Shown here piece by piece: positions 18,984 through 26,841 of a DNA stretch of 64,000 nucleotides. Source of the DNA: Ignavibacteriales bacterium (lineage in GTDB: Bacteria; Bacteroidota; Ignavibacteria; Ignavibacteriales; Melioribacteraceae); NCBI GenBank assembly GCA_016177735.1, contig JACOUS010000011.1:1-64000 (forward strand). The letters run 5' to 3'. The position numbers were made by a program, and so were the translations under genes. Position 1 is the first letter of the stretch, and each line of letters begins with the position of its first letter. The notes beneath the pieces were generated by a model that was not told the origin of the DNA, made no database searches, and saw only the letters and a list, made by a program, of their open reading frames with translations.

Positions 18984-20837
18984 ATGAAAAACACAAAATA
19001 TTTTTCTCTGCTGATATTTTTTTTAGTAATCCTTTCAATCAACGTCCGCGCAAAGAGCTATAAAGGTGCCGAGTACAGAACAAAAGAATCTTTTCTCTAC
19101 GGAAGATTTGAAGCAAGTATAAAATCTGCCGGTAAAGAAGGAATGACAACAACAATGTTTACTTACTTCGACGGCTTGCCCGGCGATGATTGGTCGTCTT
19201 CCAAATGGAATGAGATCGATATCGAGATAATGGGACGCTATAACAATGATGTTCAGTACAACACAATTACACCGGGACAGGCGAATCACGTTCGTCATCA
19301 ATATGTGAATTTTGACCCGGCACTCGATTATCATACTTATGCTTTCGAGTGGACGCCCGATTATGTTGCGTGGTTTATCGACGGCGTCGAAGTTTACCGC
19401 CAAACCGCAGAGCATATAAAAACTTTGTCACGCGCACAAAAATTTATGTTTAACATCTGGAATCCCCAATGGGCAACATGGGCTGGCGTTTGGAATGATG
19501 CTATACTTCCGGCTTTCGGATTTTATGATTGGACAGCGTACTACGAATACAAACCCGGCGAAGGAGATTACGGCACTAACAATAATTTCAAACTTTCGTG
19601 GAAAGATGATTTTGATTTTTTTGATGATACCCGTTGGGAAAAAGCGACTCATACTTTTGGCGGCAACATGTGCGATTTTCTTCCAGACAATATTGTTTTT
19701 GAAAACGGTAAAATGATTCTCTGCCTCACGAACAGTTCAAACACCGGTTACGCGGATAATTCAGCACCAGCAATAATAACCGCGAGAACTTTTTCGACCG
19801 ATAAAATACTTGCATTCTTTTCCGAACAAGTTGATAAAGTGAGTGCCGAAAACAAAAGCAATTACCTTTTAACTTCGGGACAAATTACTTCTGCACGATT
19901 GCTTGCCGATAACAGAACTGTTGAACTTACTACAAACAGCTCAACTTTTAATGACGTGCTAAGAATTATTGTTAAAGGTGGTGTTAAAGATTTATTCAAA
20001 ACGCCGAATACTTCACCAATTCAATCGTGGGCGGTAAAAATCACAAAAGAATTTTCATTTCCGCTCAAGATAAATGTTGGCGGCAAAGCATATTCCGATT
20101 TCATTGCCGATAGGGAATTCGTTACCGATACTTCGGAATACGGTTACATGGAAAAGAATTCGATTGATGAAACAAACGAACCGGTTTCCGGTACCGATGA
20201 CGATGCGGTTTATCAAAATTGTGTAACCGGTTTGGCAAAATATCTTGTGCGGGTTCCCAAAGGGAAATATTCCGTTAAACTTCTCTTCTCGGAAAATTAT
20301 TTTACTCAAACCGGCAAAAGAGTTTTTGATATTTACACACAAGGAAATTTGGTTGTTGATAATCTTGACGTGTTCCAAAGAGTTGGAAAGTATTCGGCAC
20401 TCGAAATTGAACTGCCGGCAGTAGAAGTTTATTCGGGTTTGCTCGATATTCATTTTGCCGCAGAAATCGACAGACCCATTTTGAGCGGAATTATTATCGA
20501 GTATGCCGGCGCGACAGATGTCGAGGAAAAAGAAAGTCTCAATCTCGATTTTCATTTGCAGCAGAATTATCCGAATCCGTTTAACCCATCAACAACAATT
20601 GAGTATGTTATACCTAACGTAGAGACGGGATATATCCCGTCTCCGCGGCATGTTACGCTAAAGATTTACGATATCGTCGGAAGAGAAATAACTACACTTG
20701 TGGATGAATATCAGCAGAGCGGAAAACATAATGTAGAGTTCAGAATGCAGAATGCAGAATTGTCGAGCGGAATCTACTTTTACCAACTTACAGCCGGTTC
20801 ATTTTCACAAACACGGAAAATGTTGCTTCTCAAATAA
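18984..20837 (+). CDS. Circularly permuted GH16 beta-glucanase (lichenase-like) with Ig-like, malectin-like and type IX sorting domains
   Basis: After a signal peptide (SLLIFFLVILSINVRA) the enzyme begins directly at the GH16 strand YKGAEYRTKESFLYGRFEA. The catalytic motif WNEIDIEIMG follows at once (nucleophile about E77, acid/base about E81). The segment that normally opens a GH16 lichenase (FKLSWKDDFDFFDDTRW, NIVFENGKMILCL) comes after the core at ~185-245. This is the order known from the Fibrobacter succinogenes 1,3-1,4-beta-glucanase. Then come a bacterial Ig-like domain (~255-350), a malectin-like domain (~355-510) and a type IX sorting domain. It should hydrolyse mixed-linkage beta-glucan outside the cell. 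The sorting domain is interrupted in frame by a palindromic repeat (20622-20643) and a heptamer repeat (20734-20761). Confidence 0.88.
   Translation: MKNTKYFSLLIFFLVILSINVRAKSYKGAEYRTKESFLYGRFEASIKSAGKEGMTTTMFTYFDGLPGDDWSSSKWNEIDIEIMGRYNNDVQYNTITPGQANHVRHQYVNFDPALDYHTYAFEWTPDYVAWFIDGVEVYRQTAEHIKTLSRAQKFMFNIWNPQWATWAGVWNDAILPAFGFYDWTAYYEYKPGEGDYGTNNNFKLSWKDDFDFFDDTRWEKATHTFGGNMCDFLPDNIVFENGKMILCLTNSSNTGYADNSAPAIITARTFSTDKILAFFSEQVDKVSAENKSNYLLTSGQITSARLLADNRTVELTTNSSTFNDVLRIIVKGGVKDLFKTPNTSPIQSWAVKITKEFSFPLKINVGGKAYSDFIADREFVTDTSEYGYMEKNSIDETNEPVSGTDDDAVYQNCVTGLAKYLVRVPKGKYSVKLLFSENYFTQTGKRVFDIYTQGNLVVDNLDVFQRVGKYSALEIELPAVEVYSGLLDIHFAAEIDRPILSGIIIEYAGATDVEEKESLNLDFHLQQNYPNPFNPSTTIEYVIPNVETGYIPSPRHVTLKIYDIVGREITTLVDEYQQSGKHNVEFRMQNAELSSGIYFYQLTAGSFSQTRKMLLLK
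20619..20645. repeat. GTAGAGACG-type palindrome inside the GH16 gene
   Basis: A perfect 22-bp palindrome (20622-20643, each arm GAGACGGGATA) preceded by GTA matches the outer sequence of palindromes at 29838-29885 and 39479-39506. In the protein it adds about ten residues (VETGYIPSPR) between the PSTTIEYVI strand and VTLKIYDI, where other sorting domains in this window have only a short turn. Confidence 0.75.
20734..20761. repeat. Heptanucleotide repeat inside the GH16 sorting domain
   Basis: Consecutive 7-mers TAGAGTT, CAGAATG, CAGAATG, CAGAATT run in frame and encode FRMQNAE just before LSSGIYFY. The copies 20741-20761 add 21 bp, which keeps the frame. Confidence 0.65.
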
Positions 20838-20970
20838 ATTCTGCACAAGCCGCACTTCTTTTGTTTATGCAAAAATTTACCCCTTAAATTTTTTATTAAA
20901 CTATTTCAATCCGGCAGTTGTCAACTTTGGGTTAACAATTACAATGAAAATTTTTAAGAGGAAATTTTTT

Positions 20971-21795
20971 ATGAAAATATTAATAAAACTACTGCCGGCA
21001 GTTTCGCTGATTATTTTTCTTTACGGATGCAGTGCCGGACTCGAAATGACAAGCGGATGGAAAGAGAACACCGTAAAAATTGACGGCAATTCCGAAGAGT
21101 GGGCTGGTTCATTAAAACAAATTCCAGATAAAAATCTTGCCGTTGGCTTCAGGAACGATAACGAATTTTTGTATGTATGCCTTGTTATAAACGATCCGTC
21201 CAAATTAATGGCAATGATGCGCGGCGGCTTCGTTGTTTGGTTCGAACCGGAAAACAGCGAGAACACATTCGGAATTAAATACCCCATACCGAATTTATTT
21301 GCCGGCAAAGAACAAATGCCGATGACGGATAAATCCCACGATAGAGAAAAGATACAAGAAAGAATTGCAAAAGATTTTGATAAACAGAAAGAAATGGTAA
21401 TTATAAATTCGGATAAATATCCGCTCGGTCAGTTCCCGGTATCGAATAATAAAGAAGGAATAAATGCGAAAATCGGTTTTGAAGGAGAAGGACGTTTTGT
21501 GTACGAACTTCAAGTTCCGCTTGCGGCAGAAAATAATTTTGTTTATAAAATCGATTCTCGCGCCGGCGAAAAATTAAATGTACGATTCGAAACCGGTGAA
21601 ATGGAACGCAGTAAGTTTGGTGATGATAAAGGTGGAATGATGCGTCCCGGCGGAGGCGGTGGAGAGATGCCTCCGGGCGGTGGTGGACAAATGCCGGGAG
21701 GTCGTGGAACGAGAGGCAGCATGCCGGGCACGAGGTCAATTGAAGATTCATCTATAAATTTTTCTGTCGAGCTATTACTAACCGGCTCAAATTGA
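20971..21795 (+). CDS. Lipoprotein with CBM9/DOMON-like domain and Gly/Met/Pro-rich tail
   Basis: ATG 20971 is chosen because AGAGGA lies ~8 nt upstream and the product starts with a lipoprotein signal (MKILIKLLPAVSLIIFLYGC, lipid-modified Cys about residue 20). The frame is open further upstream, but that part overlaps the GH16 gene and does not look like protein. Residues ~25-200 have the pattern of a CBM9/DOMON-like sandwich (KIDGNSEEW, LAVGFRNDNEFLYVCLVIND, VVWFEPEN), like the module in the 887-residue protein at 9280. Residues ~208-255 are a low-complexity Gly/Met/Pro segment (MRPGGGGGEMPPGGGGQMP), unusual in a lipoprotein. It lies 133 bp after the GH16 gene. Function unknown; a surface glycan- or ligand-binding role is possible. 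Confidence 0.75.
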   Translation: MKILIKLLPAVSLIIFLYGCSAGLEMTSGWKENTVKIDGNSEEWAGSLKQIPDKNLAVGFRNDNEFLYVCLVINDPSKLMAMMRGGFVVWFEPENSENTFGIKYPIPNLFAGKEQMPMTDKSHDREKIQERIAKDFDKQKEMVIINSDKYPLGQFPVSNNKEGINAKIGFEGEGRFVYELQVPLAAENNFVYKIDSRAGEKLNVRFETGEMERSKFGDDKGGMMRPGGGGGEMPPGGGGQMPGGRGTRGSMPGTRSIEDSSINFSVELLLTGSN

Positions 21796-21837
21796 TTATT
21801 ATTGAATCTCAATTCTCGCGATCAAATTAAACTTGTA

Positions 21838-21898
21838 GGTCGGTTCGCTGAATCGACCAAACAATAAGAACTCAATGTGTTGCAGCTTGCTGAGTTCT
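21838..21898. repeat. Two adjacent stem-loops after the lipoprotein gene
   Basis: GGTCGGTTC and GAATCGACC (21838-21858) form a 9-bp stem with one G-T and a 3-nt loop. AGAACTCA and TGAGTTCT (21867-21898) form an 8-bp stem. Neither ends in a T-run, so they look like palindromic repeat DNA rather than a terminator. Confidence 0.6.
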
Positions 21899-21927
21899 CC
21901 CCTTCAATTACTTGTATTATTCCGAAC

Positions 21928-21964
21928 TTATCAAATTAATAACTGATGTTTATTAAATTAATAA
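21928..21964. promoter_or_regulatory. Tandem palindromic operator pair upstream of the FucP-like permease gene
   Basis: TTATCA-AAT-TAATAA (21928-21942, one mismatch) and TTATTA-AAT-TAATAA (21950-21964), centres 22 bp apart, match the pairs before the GH2 and SSS genes. The start codon is 223 bp downstream. Confidence 0.65.
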
Positions 21965-22022
21965 ACAAACCTTCCTAACGGCGAATCCCGAATTTTTAAT
22001 ACCGCAAAATCAAATTAAAAGT

Positions 22023-22032
22023 GATACTTTTG
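22023..22032 (+). promoter_or_regulatory. Possible promoter element of the permease-kinase operon
   Basis: GATACTTTTG contains TACTTTTG, an exact fit to the Bacteroidota -7 box TAnnTTTG. It lies 66 bp after the end of the operator pair (centre ~70 bp upstream), similar to the spacing before the SSS gene. Confidence 0.4.
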
Positions 22033-22187
22033 CCGGAAATATTTTTTCTTAAAAGGCATAAAATTTGCCGCATTTTCGGGATCAAAAAATTGAGTTATAA
22101 GAGTGACTTCTCGAAATCTAATTTCTTATAGAAACCAAATTGACCCGTCTATAATTTTTACAATTTATTAAAAAAATGGAGAGATAA

Positions 22188-23495
22188 ATGGCATCATCGG
22201 CACCGGCTATGGCTACAACACAAGCAAGTAATGGACGGCAAAATTATACTTTTGCTCTCACCGTTCTTACTTCTCTTTTCTTTATGTGGGGATTCATTAC
22301 TTGTTTGAATGATATATTGATTCCTCATCTCAAAGCTGTCTTCACGCTCAACTATACTCAAGTTATGTTGATACAGTTCAGTTTCTTCACGGCATATGCA
22401 ATTGTTTCTCTGCCTTCGGGAATGCTTGTTGAAAAGATCGGTTACAAAAACGGAATTGTAATCGGTTTAATTACTGCCGGAATCGGATGTTTGCTTTTTT
22501 ATCCGGCTGCCGGTTATCAATCATACATCATGTTTTTGTTTGCACTTTTTATTTTGGCAGCGGGAATTACACTTCTTCAAGTTGCGGCAAACCCGTACGT
22601 TGCAATACTCGGCAATCCTAAAACTGCCGCGAGCAGATTAAATTTAACTCAAGCATTCAATTCATTCGGAACTACAATCGCTCCGTTGTTCGGCTCATTA
22701 TTAATTTTATCGATTGCAGTAAAGACTGCAGAAGAATTAAAAGCAATGATGCCCGAAGAAGTTACGGCATACAAACTTGCTGAAGCAAGTGCAGTGCAAG
22801 TTCCTTATTTGGGATTAGCCGCAGCATTATTTGTTATTGCCGCGATGTTTGCTGTTATTAAATTGCCAAAAATTGAAGCCGCTGAAATTTCTGCAAGCGG
22901 CGGCAACGGAAGTTTCGATCACCATCACGACAGCGCATGGGGCTACAAACATCTCGTGCTTGGCGCAATTGGAATTTTTGTTTACGTCGGCGGCGAAGTT
23001 TCTATCGGAAGTTTTCTTGTTAATTATCTCGGTCAGGATTTTATTGCCGGATTAAAAGAAGCAGATGCCGGAAGATATGTTTCGTTTTATTGGGGCGGTG
23101 CAATGGTTGGACGTTTTGCCGGTTCGGTAATTCAAAGAAAAGTGTCTCCATCAAAAGTTTTGGCGTTCAATGCATTTGCCGCCGGCGCACTCGTAATCAT
23201 TTCGATGCTCACAACCGGATCGGTTGCAATGTGGGCTATTCTTGCTGTCGGCTTATTCAATTCAATTATGTTCCCGACAATCTTTACACTCGCAATTGAC
23301 GGACTTGGAAAACACACCGGTCAAGCATCCGGAATTCTTTGCACGGCAATTGTAGGCGGCGCTCTGCTTCCGGTTCTTCAAGGATTTTTTGCAGATAACA
23401 TCGGAATACATCATGCATTTTTCATTCCGGTGCTCTGCTATATATATATCGCTTATTACGGATTGAAAGGTTACAGACCGGCATATGCGAAGTAA
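22188..23495 (+). CDS. FucP/GluP-family sugar:proton symporter (MFS)
   Basis: A 435-residue inner-membrane protein with 12 hydrophobic helices. [19 protein letters not shown] in helix 1, [14 protein letters not shown] in helix 2 and [13 protein letters not shown] with [13 protein letters not shown] in the first half define the FucP/GluP branch, which carries L-fucose or glucose/galactose with protons. The adjacent ROK kinase (73 bp downstream, same strand) favours glucose or galactose rather than fucose. The upstream operator pair links it to the GH2 and SSS genes. SD GGAGA precedes ATG 22188. A His-rich loop (DHHHDS) sits between the two halves. Confidence 0.9.
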   Translation: MASSAPAMATTQASNGRQNYTFALTVLTSLFFMWGFITCLNDILIPHLKAVFTLNYTQVMLIQFSFFTAYAIVSLPSGMLVEKIGYKNGIVIGLITAGIGCLLFYPAAGYQSYIMFLFALFILAAGITLLQVAANPYVAILGNPKTAASRLNLTQAFNSFGTTIAPLFGSLLILSIAVKTAEELKAMMPEEVTAYKLAEASAVQVPYLGLAAALFVIAAMFAVIKLPKIEAAEISASGGNGSFDHHHDSAWGYKHLVLGAIGIFVYVGGEVSIGSFLVNYLGQDFIAGLKEADAGRYVSFYWGGAMVGRFAGSVIQRKVSPSKVLAFNAFAAGALVIISMLTTGSVAMWAILAVGLFNSIMFPTIFTLAIDGLGKHTGQASGILCTAIVGGALLPVLQGFFADNIGIHHAFFIPVLCYIYIAYYGLKGYRPAYAK

Positions 23496-23544
23496 TCTTA
23501 ATCTTTGTTTAATTTTATGAACTATCTTTTACAAGATTAAGATT
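23494..23544. repeat. 12-bp inverted repeat between permease and kinase genes
   Basis: AATCTTAATCTT (23494-23505, overlapping the permease stop) and AAGATTAAGATT (23533-23544) are perfect inverted repeats separated by 27 bp. As RNA this would be a weak AU-rich stem-loop that could adjust kinase expression. Confidence 0.5.
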
Positions 23545-23568
23545 ATTAACAACAGCGGAGTTAGTTAA

Positions 23569-24540
23569 ATGTCTAAAACAAAAGTAGCAATTGGAATTGA
23601 TGTTGGAGGAACGAATACTGTATTTGGATTCGTGGATAACGAAGGCATACTTGTGTACGAGTCTTCTATACCGACAAATTCTTATGAGAAAGCGGATCTG
23701 TTCTTTGACCGCTTGTTCAAAAAAATTGATGAAGATTTTAAAAAATTCAGCGCACGGTACGAATTAGCCGGAATCGGGATCGGTGCACCGAATGCAAATT
23801 ATTACAGAGGCACAGTTGAACAAGCACCGAATTTGAATTGGGGTTTTGTTAACGTTCTCGAAATAATAAAAAAATATTCACCGCTTCCTTCTGCAATTAC
23901 CAATGATGCAAATGCAGCAGCGATCGGAGAAATGTTGTTCGGCGCAGCAAAAGGAATGAAAGATTTTGTTGTAATTACTCTCGGCACCGGATTGGGAAGC
24001 GGAATTGTTGTTAACGGCGAATTGGTTTACGGTGCCGACGGATTTGCCGGAGAAGTTGGTCATACAATTTTTGATCCGCACGGACGCATGTGCGGATGCG
24101 GAAGAAAAGGTTGTCTCGAAGCGTACGCTTCTGCTACCGGTATCCGTCGTACGGTTTTTGAATTGCTCGGAACGACTGTTACTCCGAGTGAATTGCGGCA
24201 AGTTAATTTCAATCAATTGACTGCGAAAGATATTGCCGATGCGGCGAACCGCGGCGATAAACTTGCTCTCGAAGCTTTTGATTTTACCGCGAGAGTACTC
24301 GGTTTAAAACTTGCAGACACTGTTGCGTATTTAAGTCCCGAAGCAATAATTCTTTTCGGCGGACTTGCGCTTGCCGGCGATCTGATTCTTGAACCGACAA
24401 AACGTTACATGGAAGAAAACATGCTCAACATTTTCAAGAACAAAGTAAAAATTCTTCCATCGGCTTTGCCCGGTGCTCATGCGGCAGTTCTTGGCGCAAG
24501 TGCTTTGATTTGGAACGAACTGGAAAAACACAGAAAATAA
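23569..24540 (+). CDS. ROK-family sugar kinase (glucokinase-like)
   Basis: The ATP-binding motif IGIDVGGTNTVFGFVD at the N-terminus, the catalytic region TNDANAAAIGE, the phosphate loop ITLGTGLGSGIV and the ROK zinc motif CGCGRKGCLEAYAS are all present. At 323 residues with no N-terminal helix-turn-helix it is a kinase, not a ROK repressor. It would phosphorylate glucose (or another hexose) with ATP in the cytoplasm. The substrate is likely delivered by the FucP-like permease encoded just upstream in the same operon. GGAG lies 8-9 nt before ATG 23569. Confidence 0.9.
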   Translation: MSKTKVAIGIDVGGTNTVFGFVDNEGILVYESSIPTNSYEKADLFFDRLFKKIDEDFKKFSARYELAGIGIGAPNANYYRGTVEQAPNLNWGFVNVLEIIKKYSPLPSAITNDANAAAIGEMLFGAAKGMKDFVVITLGTGLGSGIVVNGELVYGADGFAGEVGHTIFDPHGRMCGCGRKGCLEAYASATGIRRTVFELLGTTVTPSELRQVNFNQLTAKDIADAANRGDKLALEAFDFTARVLGLKLADTVAYLSPEAIILFGGLALAGDLILEPTKRYMEENMLNIFKNKVKILPSALPGAHAAVLGASALIWNELEKHRK

Positions 24541-24625
24541 TTTTTTTTGCTGCAAATGTTTTTCCCTCCGTTCTAAAATAGATTTTGATTCAACATCTGT
24601 TTTTCTATTTGAGTTTTCTCAATTG

Positions 24626-24681
24626 TGTCTTCGTGACTTTGTGGCAAAAAATAGTTAATAGCTGCTAAGTCACAAAGGCAC
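24626..24681. repeat. Imperfect inverted repeat in the gap before the first GH3 gene
   Basis: GTGTCTTCGTGACTTTGTGG and the complement of GCTAAGTCACAAAGGCAC match at most positions. The 327-bp gap (24541-24867) otherwise shows only AT-rich DNA and a GAGGCGGCACCTC stem near 24762. No gene is seen there. Confidence 0.5.
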
Positions 24682-24867
24682 TAACGATAAATACTTTGTA
24701 GTAACCTTGAAATTTTTTTCTCAAGATAAGTTTACAAATCAGCATTACAAAAATTTTCATTTGAGGCGGCACCTCATTACTATTTCACTTTGCGGTTTAT
24801 CCGGCTGCAGAAGTAATATCGGATCGAGCTGCAAAGCGAAAGCAACAAAATAAAGAGAGAGGAAATC

Positions 24868-26679
24868 ATGAGAAGAGTTATAACGATCATCTCATTTATT
24901 TTTTTTATAGGAATAACAGTAGTCCATTCGCAACAAACCCCGAAGAATAAAATGCTCGATAAAAAAACAGATGAACTCCTTTCGCAGATGACACTCGATG
25001 AAAAAATCGGGCAGATGACACAAGTAGATTTTAACGCCATCAAAAAAAATGTGAAAGACATTGCCAAGTATTCACTCGGTTCAATTTTGTGCGGCGGCGA
25101 TTCCGAACCCGATGATATCACTGCAAAAGGATGGGCGGAACTTTACGACAAATATCAAAACATCGCACTCAAATCGAGATTGAAAATTCCATTCATCTGG
25201 GGAATCGATGCTGTGCACGGGCACAACAATGTTGACGGCGCAGTTTTATTTCCGCATAATATCGGACTCGGTGCAACACGCAATCCAAAAATTGTTGAAG
25301 AAGCAGCCCGTATCACAGCACTCGAAGTTGCCGCGACCGGAATCGATTGGACTTTTGCACCGTGTGTTGCTGTTGCACGTAACGAAAGATGGGGACGCAC
25401 ATACGAAAGTTTCGGTGAAGACCCGAATCTTGTTAAAGGTATGGGAGCCGCATACGTAAAAGGTTTGCAAGGTGCTGATCTATCGGATGATGCCTCTATT
25501 CTTGCTTGTGTAAAACATTACATGGGGGACGGCGGAACTACTAACGGAAAAGATCAGGGCAATACAGAAGTTGATGAACAAACTCTCCGCAATATTCATC
25601 TGCCCGGTTACATAACGGCAATCAAAGCCGGCGCGAAATCTATTATGGTTTCGTACAACAGTTGGAACGGACAAAAAATGCACGGGCATAAATACTTGCT
25701 CACCGATGTTTTAAAAGACGAGCTCGGCTTCGAAGGATTTCTTGTTTCCGATTGGGCGGCTATCGATCAATTGGATGAAGATTATAAAAACACGATTGAA
25801 AAATCAATCAATGCCGGTTTGGATATGATTATGATTCCTTACGGACCGGATCAAAAAAATAATTATGTAGAATTCATTACTTATTTGAAAGAACTTGTTA
25901 ACGAAGGCAAAGTTCCGATGAGCAGAATTGACGATGCCGTACGCAGAATTTTGAAAGTAAAATTTGAGATGAATCTTTTTGAAAATCCGCTCACAAATAA
26001 AAATCTTACCTCAAAAGTCGGATCAAAAGAACACAGAGAAGTTGCACGCGATGCAGTACGCCAATCGCTTGTTCTTTTGAAAAATGATAACGCTGTTCTC
26101 CCGTTATCGAAAGAAAAGAAAATTCATGTAGCCGGAACTGCCGCAGACGATATCGGTATTCAATGCGGCGGATGGACAATTATCTGGCAAGGTAAAAACG
26201 GAAATGTTACATCCGGCGGAACTACAATTTTGCAAGCAATAAAAAATACTGTTGATGATGAATCGCAAGTTACTTATTCGGCAGATGGAAGCGGTGCAGA
26301 AAATTCCGATGTTGTTGTAGTTGTTGTCGGTGAAAAACCGTACGCTGAAATGCATGGAGACCGCGAAGACCTCAGTTTATCAAAAGAAGATTTGGAATTG
26401 ATTGATAAAGCGAAATCTTCCGGCAAACCGGCTGCCGTTGTTCTTCTTTCGGGAAGACCTATGTTGATTGCAGATGCTCTCGGCAAGTGCGATGCTTTTG
26501 TTGCCGCATGGCTGCCGGGTACAGAAGGCAAGGGTGTTGCCGATGTTCTCTTCGGTGATTTTAAACCGGTTGGAAAACTTCCGCACTCATGGCCTAAAAA
26601 CATGCAGCAGATTCCTATTAACATCGGCGATGCAAATTACGATCCGCTCTTTCCTTACGGGTTTGGACTGACTTTTTAA
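24868..26679 (+). CDS. GH3 beta-glucosidase / beta-glucan exohydrolase type
   Basis: Signal peptide ([15 protein letters not shown]). The GH3 barrel holds [12 protein letters not shown], the KHYMGDGG substrate-binding motif and the nucleophile Asp in [10 protein letters not shown] (about D295). The second sandwich domain supplies the acid/base Glu in PYAEMHGD (about E494), the same place and sequence type as in barley ExoI. The 603-residue length without a C-terminal fibronectin domain also fits the ExoI type. It removes glucose from the non-reducing ends of beta-glucans or oligomers, in the periplasm or outside. It opens the eight-gene degradative run; SD AGAGAGG precedes the ATG. Confidence 0.9.
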   Translation: MRRVITIISFIFFIGITVVHSQQTPKNKMLDKKTDELLSQMTLDEKIGQMTQVDFNAIKKNVKDIAKYSLGSILCGGDSEPDDITAKGWAELYDKYQNIALKSRLKIPFIWGIDAVHGHNNVDGAVLFPHNIGLGATRNPKIVEEAARITALEVAATGIDWTFAPCVAVARNERWGRTYESFGEDPNLVKGMGAAYVKGLQGADLSDDASILACVKHYMGDGGTTNGKDQGNTEVDEQTLRNIHLPGYITAIKAGAKSIMVSYNSWNGQKMHGHKYLLTDVLKDELGFEGFLVSDWAAIDQLDEDYKNTIEKSINAGLDMIMIPYGPDQKNNYVEFITYLKELVNEGKVPMSRIDDAVRRILKVKFEMNLFENPLTNKNLTSKVGSKEHREVARDAVRQSLVLLKNDNAVLPLSKEKKIHVAGTAADDIGIQCGGWTIIWQGKNGNVTSGGTTILQAIKNTVDDESQVTYSADGSGAENSDVVVVVVGEKPYAEMHGDREDLSLSKEDLELIDKAKSSGKPAAVVLLSGRPMLIADALGKCDAFVAAWLPGTEGKGVADVLFGDFKPVGKLPHSWPKNMQQIPINIGDANYDPLFPYGFGLTF

Positions 26680-26684
26680 TACTG

Positions 26685-26791
26685 GAGGTTGTCGCAAAAG
26701 TAATAGTACAATTAAAAAATCCGTGTGAATCCGTTCGATCAGATTTTATCCGTGTGCTATTCTTTAAAAGAAATTACTTTGCGGCAACCTC
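26685..26791. mobile_element. MITE-like element, copy 1
   Basis: A 107-bp element bounded by terminal inverted repeats GAGGTTGTCGCAAAAGTAAT and ATTACTTTGCGGCAACCTC, with no room for a protein. Its inside (ATCCGTGTGAATCCG, AGATTTTATCCGTGTGC) matches copy 2 at 42980-43088 read on the other strand. It fills most of the gap between two GH3 genes. Confidence 0.75.
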
Positions 26792-26841
26792 AAGAATCTC
26801 AAAAAAATATTTTACAACAATAAAGTTGAGCTGAGGAATTA

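Noticed and set aside
20734-20761. A CRISPR-like short repeat array
   Set aside because: Units are 7 bp, directly adjacent, without spacers, and lie in coding DNA. No CRISPR array or cas gene is visible anywhere in the window.
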